Shown here piece after piece: positions 59,662 through 64,000 of a DNA stretch of 64,000 bases. Origin of the DNA: Aldehydirespirator sp965221215 (lineage in GTDB: Bacteria > Actinomycetota > Acidimicrobiia > Acidimicrobiales > Aldehydirespiratoraceae). The DNA is taken from NCBI GenBank assembly GCA_965221215.1, contig OZ244872.1:372001-436000 (forward strand). Direction: 5' to 3'. The number at the start of each line of letters is the position of its first letter. The stretch's first letter is position 1. Made by a program: the position numbers and the translations under genes. Below the pieces are notes generated by a model. It was given only the letters and a program-made list of their open reading frames with translations, did no database searches and had not been told where the DNA came from.

Positions 59662-62600
59662 GTGCCGTTGATTCTTGACAATATTGAGCTTGGTACTGAG
59701 CGGGAGCTTCTGGCGACGCTGGGGTCGTCGTATCGGCTGGATGCGGCTATCGGCTATTTCAACCTTCGGGGCTGGAAGCTGCTGGCCGAGGCGGTGGACG
59801 CGCTGCCGGAGCGGCCCGGTGGGCCGAAGGCCCGGATCCTGGTCGGGATACACGAAGCGCCCACCGACGAGATGCGCCGGCTGGCCCGGATGCGTGAGCC
59901 CGACCCCACCGACAACCGCACCGCGGCCCGGTTGAAGGATGAGACGGTCACCGAATATCGCAGCCAACTGCAGATCGGCCTGCCCACCGAGGGCGACGAG
60001 ACCGCGCTTCGGGCGCTGCTTCGCCAGATCACCTCCGGCGACGTGCAGGTGCGGGTGCACACCGCTCACCGGCTCCACGCCAAGCTCTACCTCTGCCACC
60101 GCGACGACACCGCCGCCCCCAGAGTCGGCTACGTCGGGTCGTCCAACTTGACGGTGGCCGGACTGCGCGAGCAGGGCGAACTGAACGTCGACGTGGTCGA
60201 CGGCGACGCCACCGACAAGCTGCACCGCTGGTTCGAGGACCGCTGGAACGCCCCCTTCACCGTCGACGCCATGCCCGAGCTGGCCGAGTCGCTGCAGGAG
60301 TCGTGGGCCTCGGAGGATCAGCTCGACCCGTACCTCGTGTATCTGAAGATGGCCTACCACCTGAGCAAAGAGGCCCGCGAGGGACTGATCGAGTACGGCC
60401 TGCCCGCCTCGATGCAGGGCGAACTGCTGGACTTCCAGGCCGCGGCGGTGAAGATCGCGGCCCGGATCGTGATGCAGAAGGGCGGGGCCATGATCGGCGA
60501 CGTGGTCGGGCTGGGCAAGACCCTCGTCGGCACCGCGGTGGCCCGACTGCTGCAGGAGGAGCAGGGCTTCGAGACGCTGGTGGTGTGCCCCAAGAACCTC
60601 ACCGAGATGTGGGAGTCGTACCTGCACACCTACGAGGTGAGGGGCAAAGTCGAGTCGCTGTCGATGGTGCACAAGACCCTGCCCGACGCCCGCCGCTACC
60701 GGCTGGTGATCATCGACGAGGCCCACAACCTCCGAAGCGACAAGCGCCGCGACCACGGCGTTCTCCGCCGCTACATCGCCGAGAACGAGTCCAGGACGCT
60801 GCTGCTCACCGCCACGCCCTACAACAAGCAGTTCGGCGACCTCGCCTCCCAGCTCTCGCTGTTCATCCGGCCCGACACCGACCTGGGCCTGCGCCCGCAG
60901 CGGGCCATCGCCGAGGTCGGCGCCGCCGATTTCGAGCTGGCCTGCAACGGGCTGACCTCCACGCTCGGCGCCTTCAAGCGCTCAGAGCACCTCGCCGACT
61001 GGCAGGCGCTGATGTCGCAGTATCTGGTGCGCCGGACCCGCCGCTTCGTGGAGGACAACTACGCGCAGGCCGACGAGGAGGGGCGCCGCTACCTGGAGTT
61101 CGGCACCGGCAAGCGGTTCTACTTCCCGCGGCGGGTTGCGAAGCCGCTGGACCGGACCCTCACCGAAGACGACCCGGCCCATGCCATGGCCTCCGACGAC
61201 ACGCTCGACTCGATCCGCGACCTGCTGCTGCCCCGCTACCGGCTCGGCGACTACATCGACGCCGGATTCGAGCCGTCGGATCCGGCACAGCGCCAGTTGG
61301 CGGACGACCTGGCGAACTCGGCCCGAGGCAACCTGGTCGGATTCACTCGAGTGACGATGTTCAAGCGGCTGTCGTCATCGGGGCCGGCGTTCATCGCGAC
61401 GCTGCGTCGGCATCGTCTCCGGAACCTGGTGGCCGCGCACGCGCTCGACCGCGGCCTGTCTGTGCCCATCGGTTCAGTCGACAACGCTCTGTGGGCAGCC
61501 GAGGCAGACGAAGATCCCGAGGATGGCGAAGGCGCGGAACTGTTCAACGCCGACTCCGACACCGCCGCCGTGGCCTACGACAAACTGCAGGCCAAGAACC
61601 CCAAGTCGATTCGCTGGGCGCCCAGCCGCATGTTCGGCAATGACTTGGCCGACGACCTGCGCCACGACGCGGAGGTCATCACCGAGATGCTCGACCGCTT
61701 CGGTGCCTGGGACGCCGTGCGCGACGGCAAGATCGCGGCGCTCGAGGGCCTGCTCACCGACCGCTACCCCGACCACAAGGTGCTCATCTTCACCGAGGCG
61801 GCCGACACCGCCCGCTACGTGTGGGAGGAACTGCTGCGCCGCGGCGTCGAGGCCGTCGGGGTGGTCACCGGCGACTCCGAGAACCCGACCGCGCTGGCCC
61901 AGCGGTTCTCGCCGGGGTCCAACCGCCTCGGCGCCGACAGCGCCCCCGCGACCGACGAACTGCGGGTGCTGGTGTCCACCGACGTGCTCTCGGAGGGCCA
62001 GAACCTCCAGGACGCTCACATCATCGTCAACTACGACCTGCCGTGGGCCATCGTCAAGCTCGTGCAGCGGGCCGGGCGGGTGGACCGCATCGGCCAGAAC
62101 TCGCCCGAAGTGCTGGTCTACTCGCTGATGCCGTCCCAGTCCGTCGAAGACGAGATCAACCTTCGGGGCCGCATCCGCGAGCGCTTGGGCGAGAACGCCC
62201 GACTGCTCGGCTCCGACGAGGCGTTCTTCGGCGACCCCAGCGAACGCCAGACCATCTCAGGCGTCTACGACGAGTCGTCCTCCCACGGACTGGCCGGCCC
62301 CGGCGCCGAGGAAGTCGACCCGGTGTCGATGGCCTATGAGATCTGGCGGCACGCGAGCGACAACCATCCTGATCTCGCACAGCGTGCGGCGGCGCTGCCC
62401 AACATCGTGTACTCGACCAAGCACACCGCCGACGACGATCCCGGCACCGGACTGCTGGTCCACACCCAGACCGCGGCGGGCCTCGACGCGTTCGCGTTCG
62501 TGGAGCCCGGCGGCCAAGCCCGCCAGGTCACCCCTCAGGAAGCCCTGAGGCTCGCCGAATGCGAACCCGACACCCCGTCGGTGCCGCGCCTCGACGACCA

Positions 62601-62970
62601 CCACGACCTCACCGCCGCCGCGCTCGGAGGGCCGCTGCGAACCCCCGCCGGACGCGCCACCGGGGCCCTGCAAGGAGTCCGGGGCCGAGTGTGGCGAAGG
62701 CTGCACGAGCGTATGGACAGCCTCGCCGACAACCTGCTGTTCACCAAGGCCGACCTCGCAGCAGCCCACGACGCCATCAACGAACGGCCGCTCTACGAAT
62801 CGGCCACCCACCGCCTGGCCAAAGCCGTCCGCGAGCGCAGCGCCGAAGACCTCGCCGCCCTCGTGGTGGACCTCCACAAAGACGATCGCCTTTGCGTGCG
62901 CCCCACCCCCGACGCCGCCGACAACGAACCTGCCATCGTCTGCACCATGGGCCTGCGGGCTGACGGCTGA
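59662..62970 (+). CDS. PLD-domain SNF2-like helicase, partner of the methyltransferase
   Basis: An 1102-residue protein. The N-terminal phospholipase D-like nuclease domain has HAKLY (H139, K141) and GSSN (159-162), the HxK...GS(S)N pattern of a PLD half. A SNF2-type helicase follows with GLGKT (283-287), DEAH (352-355), TATPYNK and QRAGRVDRIGQNSPE. The C-terminal 300 residues are not recognised. A GTG start at 59662 has GGAG 7 nt upstream and lies 4 nt after the methyltransferase stop. The pair looks like a translocating restriction-modification system: the helicase moves along unmodified DNA and the PLD domain cuts. DISARM-like components (drmA, drmB) are absent. Confidence 0.88.
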   Translation: MPLILDNIELGTERELLATLGSSYRLDAAIGYFNLRGWKLLAEAVDALPERPGGPKARILVGIHEAPTDEMRRLARMREPDPTDNRTAARLKDETVTEYRSQLQIGLPTEGDETALRALLRQITSGDVQVRVHTAHRLHAKLYLCHRDDTAAPRVGYVGSSNLTVAGLREQGELNVDVVDGDATDKLHRWFEDRWNAPFTVDAMPELAESLQESWASEDQLDPYLVYLKMAYHLSKEAREGLIEYGLPASMQGELLDFQAAAVKIAARIVMQKGGAMIGDVVGLGKTLVGTAVARLLQEEQGFETLVVCPKNLTEMWESYLHTYEVRGKVESLSMVHKTLPDARRYRLVIIDEAHNLRSDKRRDHGVLRRYIAENESRTLLLTATPYNKQFGDLASQLSLFIRPDTDLGLRPQRAIAEVGAADFELACNGLTSTLGAFKRSEHLADWQALMSQYLVRRTRRFVEDNYAQADEEGRRYLEFGTGKRFYFPRRVAKPLDRTLTEDDPAHAMASDDTLDSIRDLLLPRYRLGDYIDAGFEPSDPAQRQLADDLANSARGNLVGFTRVTMFKRLSSSGPAFIATLRRHRLRNLVAAHALDRGLSVPIGSVDNALWAAEADEDPEDGEGAELFNADSDTAAVAYDKLQAKNPKSIRWAPSRMFGNDLADDLRHDAEVITEMLDRFGAWDAVRDGKIAALEGLLTDRYPDHKVLIFTEAADTARYVWEELLRRGVEAVGVVTGDSENPTALAQRFSPGSNRLGADSAPATDELRVLVSTDVLSEGQNLQDAHIIVNYDLPWAIVKLVQRAGRVDRIGQNSPEVLVYSLMPSQSVEDEINLRGRIRERLGENARLLGSDEAFFGDPSERQTISGVYDESSSHGLAGPGAEEVDPVSMAYEIWRHASDNHPDLAQRAAALPNIVYSTKHTADDDPGTGLLVHTQTAAGLDAFAFVEPGGQARQVTPQEALRLAECEPDTPSVPRLDDHHDLTAAALGGPLRTPAGRATGALQGVRGRVWRRLHERMDSLADNLLFTKADLAAAHDAINERPLYESATHRLAKAVRERSAEDLAALVVDLHKDDRLCVRPTPDAADNEPAIVCTMGLRADG

Positions 62971-63007
62971 CCCTGCGGGCAGTGGCGGCTGTCTATGGGG
63001 ACGGCGG

Positions 63008-64000
63008 CTACTCGTGGGAGATGGCTTCTAGGATGTTCATTCTTCCGGCTCGGCGGGCCGGGAACACTGCTGCTAGCAGGCCCAGGGCCGCGGAGAGGAC
63101 CACATAGAACGCCAGCGAGGCGACCGGGATGTCGATGTCGCTGACGAACGAGTCCGGCAGAGCCACCGTGGCGGCCACTCCGGCCACCACCCCCACGCAC
63201 ACTCCGAGCACCGCGCCGAAGGTGGCCACTATGGCGGCCTCCCAGCGCACCGCCCTGCGCAGCTGGCGGCGAGTCATTCCCACCGCCCGCAGCAGGCCGA
63301 TCTCGCGGGTGCGCTCGAACACCGACAGCGCCAGCGTGATGGCGATTCCGGCGAAGGCGATGATCAGCGAGAGGCCCAGGAACACGGTGATCACCACCAG
63401 CAGCGAGTCGAGTTGGGACTGCTGGCTCTCGCGGAACTCGGCCCGGTTCTCGGCCTGCACCGTCGGGTAGGTCTCCAGCACCGTGTCGATGGCGGTGCGG
63501 CTGGCAGCCAGCAACTGCTGGCGGGCCGCCTCGTCGGGCTGGTCGGACAGGCCGGCCACGGTGGCGCTGGCGAACACGAAGGCGGAGCGGTTGAAATGCC
63601 GGTCCCACACCGCTGAGTCGATCACCCAGTTGCCGTAGATGCGGGCGTCGCCGTACACCGCGGCCACCGTCAGCGTCTCGGTCTCGTTGTCGGGGAACGT
63701 CATCTCCAGCGTGTCGCCCGCCGTCACCCCGAGGTCGCGGGCCGGATCGACGTGCAGCGCCATCGACGTGCTCGAGTCCCCCGCCGCCATGGATCCGGCC
63801 CTCAGGTCGGCGCCGAAGTGGCTGTCCATGGTGTCCATGTCGCCTGACAGCACATCCTTGGTGGAGCCGTCCACCCGCACCGCGCCGAAAGCCCAACGGA
63901 ACCCGACCACGCTGTCGAGCTCGTCGAGCGCGGCCAAGTCGTCCACCACCTGCACCGAGAAGCCGTCGTTGGGGTTGAAGCCCCCCGAGCGGCCGGTGAT
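63008..64000 (-). CDS. FtsX-like ABC permease, C-terminal part (continues beyond window)
   Basis: At least 330 residues of an MacB/FtsX-type permease. The visible part has an extracytoplasmic domain, then three membrane helices with the FtsX signature FERTREIGLLRAVGMTRRQLRRAVRWEA in the loop, and the final FPARRAGRMNILEAISHE. Proteins of this class work with an ABC ATPase in lipoprotein or peptide export or cell-envelope processes. The frame is open to the right edge, so the start and the first helix are missing. It is convergent with the PLD-helicase gene. Confidence 0.88.
   Translation of the reverse strand: MTGRSGGFNPNDGFSVQVVDDLAALDELDSVVGFRWAFGAVRVDGSTKDVLSGDMDTMDSHFGADLRAGSMAAGDSSTSMALHVDPARDLGVTAGDTLEMTFPDNETETLTVAAVYGDARIYGNWVIDSAVWDRHFNRSAFVFASATVAGLSDQPDEAARQQLLAASRTAIDTVLETYPTVQAENRAEFRESQQSQLDSLLVVITVFLGLSLIIAFAGIAITLALSVFERTREIGLLRAVGMTRRQLRRAVRWEAAIVATFGAVLGVCVGVVAGVAATVALPDSFVSDIDIPVASLAFYVVLSAALGLLAAVFPARRAGRMNILEAISHE

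Noticed and set aside
59662..62970. DISARM component drmD/drmC
   Set aside because: A PLD domain and a helicase are in one protein here, and drmA (helicase) and drmB (DUF1998) are absent.
1..64000. CRISPR array, tRNA or insertion sequence
   Set aside because: No regularly spaced identical repeats, no cloverleaf-like sequence and no transposase frame were found by reading. The repeats seen are junction duplications.

Overview
The window is high-GC DNA with frequent GTG and TTG starts and many 4-nt overlaps between genes. It carries an IdeR/DtxR-type regulator, a HelD-like helicase, an actinobacterial-style Lhr helicase and a methylmalonyl-CoA mutase/MeaB pair. This points to an actinomycete. 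The mix of Rieske and phytanoyl-CoA dioxygenases, toxin-antitoxin genes and modification genes suggests an uncultured Acidimicrobiia-like lineage, but that placement is an inference. No rRNA, tRNA, CRISPR array, transposase or integrase was recognised.

Layout. (1) 1-1372: the end of a methylmalonyl-CoA mutase and its chaperone meaB. (2) 1451-6907: a membrane protein, then toxin-antitoxin debris. Two vapBC pairs are intact. An AbrB-type, a DUF433-type and a CcdA-type antitoxin are each followed by only a toxin stub. A phosphorothioate-binding HNH endonuclease lies among them. (3) 6928-19445: a minus-strand block that is the centrepiece. It contains sspA (cysteine desulfurase), sspB (DUF4007), sspC (ATPase) and sspD (PAPS-reductase-like), the core of SspABCD DNA phosphorothioation. 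Downstream in the same direction are a protein combining an RNA polymerase alpha-CTD-like segment with a sigma-region-4-like helix-turn-helix, a GIY-YIG nuclease, a DndB-like DGQHR protein and a SNF2 helicase. No SspE is seen, so these may form a different effector or control module. (4) 19699-29515: a coiled-coil membrane protein; a polysaccharide or glycolipid set (toroid enzyme, methyltransferase, GT4, Lnt); a class III cyclase; two haem genes; a patatin. (5) 29635-33022: a HelD-like helicase and an ABC ATPase. (6) 33019-38849: catabolic genes (Rieske oxygenase, amidohydrolase, PanB-like protein, aldo/keto reductase, enolase-superfamily enzyme). (7) 38870-42117: a DUF4143 ATPase inside duplicated gene fragments, a LuxR-type regulator and a small lipoprotein pair. 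(8) 42260-48631: an apparent uptake and ring-hydroxylation operon (binding protein, ATPase, fused permease, Rieske beta and alpha, PhyH). (9) 48796-62970: a DtxR regulator, Lhr, Fic, and an adenine methyltransferase plus PLD-helicase restriction pair. (10) An FtsX-like permease runs off the right edge.

Cross-cutting patterns. Two defence genes, sspC and the methyltransferase, are each broken at a G/C homopolymer (12 and 10 nt), and each would be restored by losing one base, so they are either phase-variable or assembly errors. Several gene junctions carry short tandem duplications that separate formerly overlapping genes. Many first genes have a TAnnnT box 6-8 nt before the start codon, indicating leaderless transcripts.
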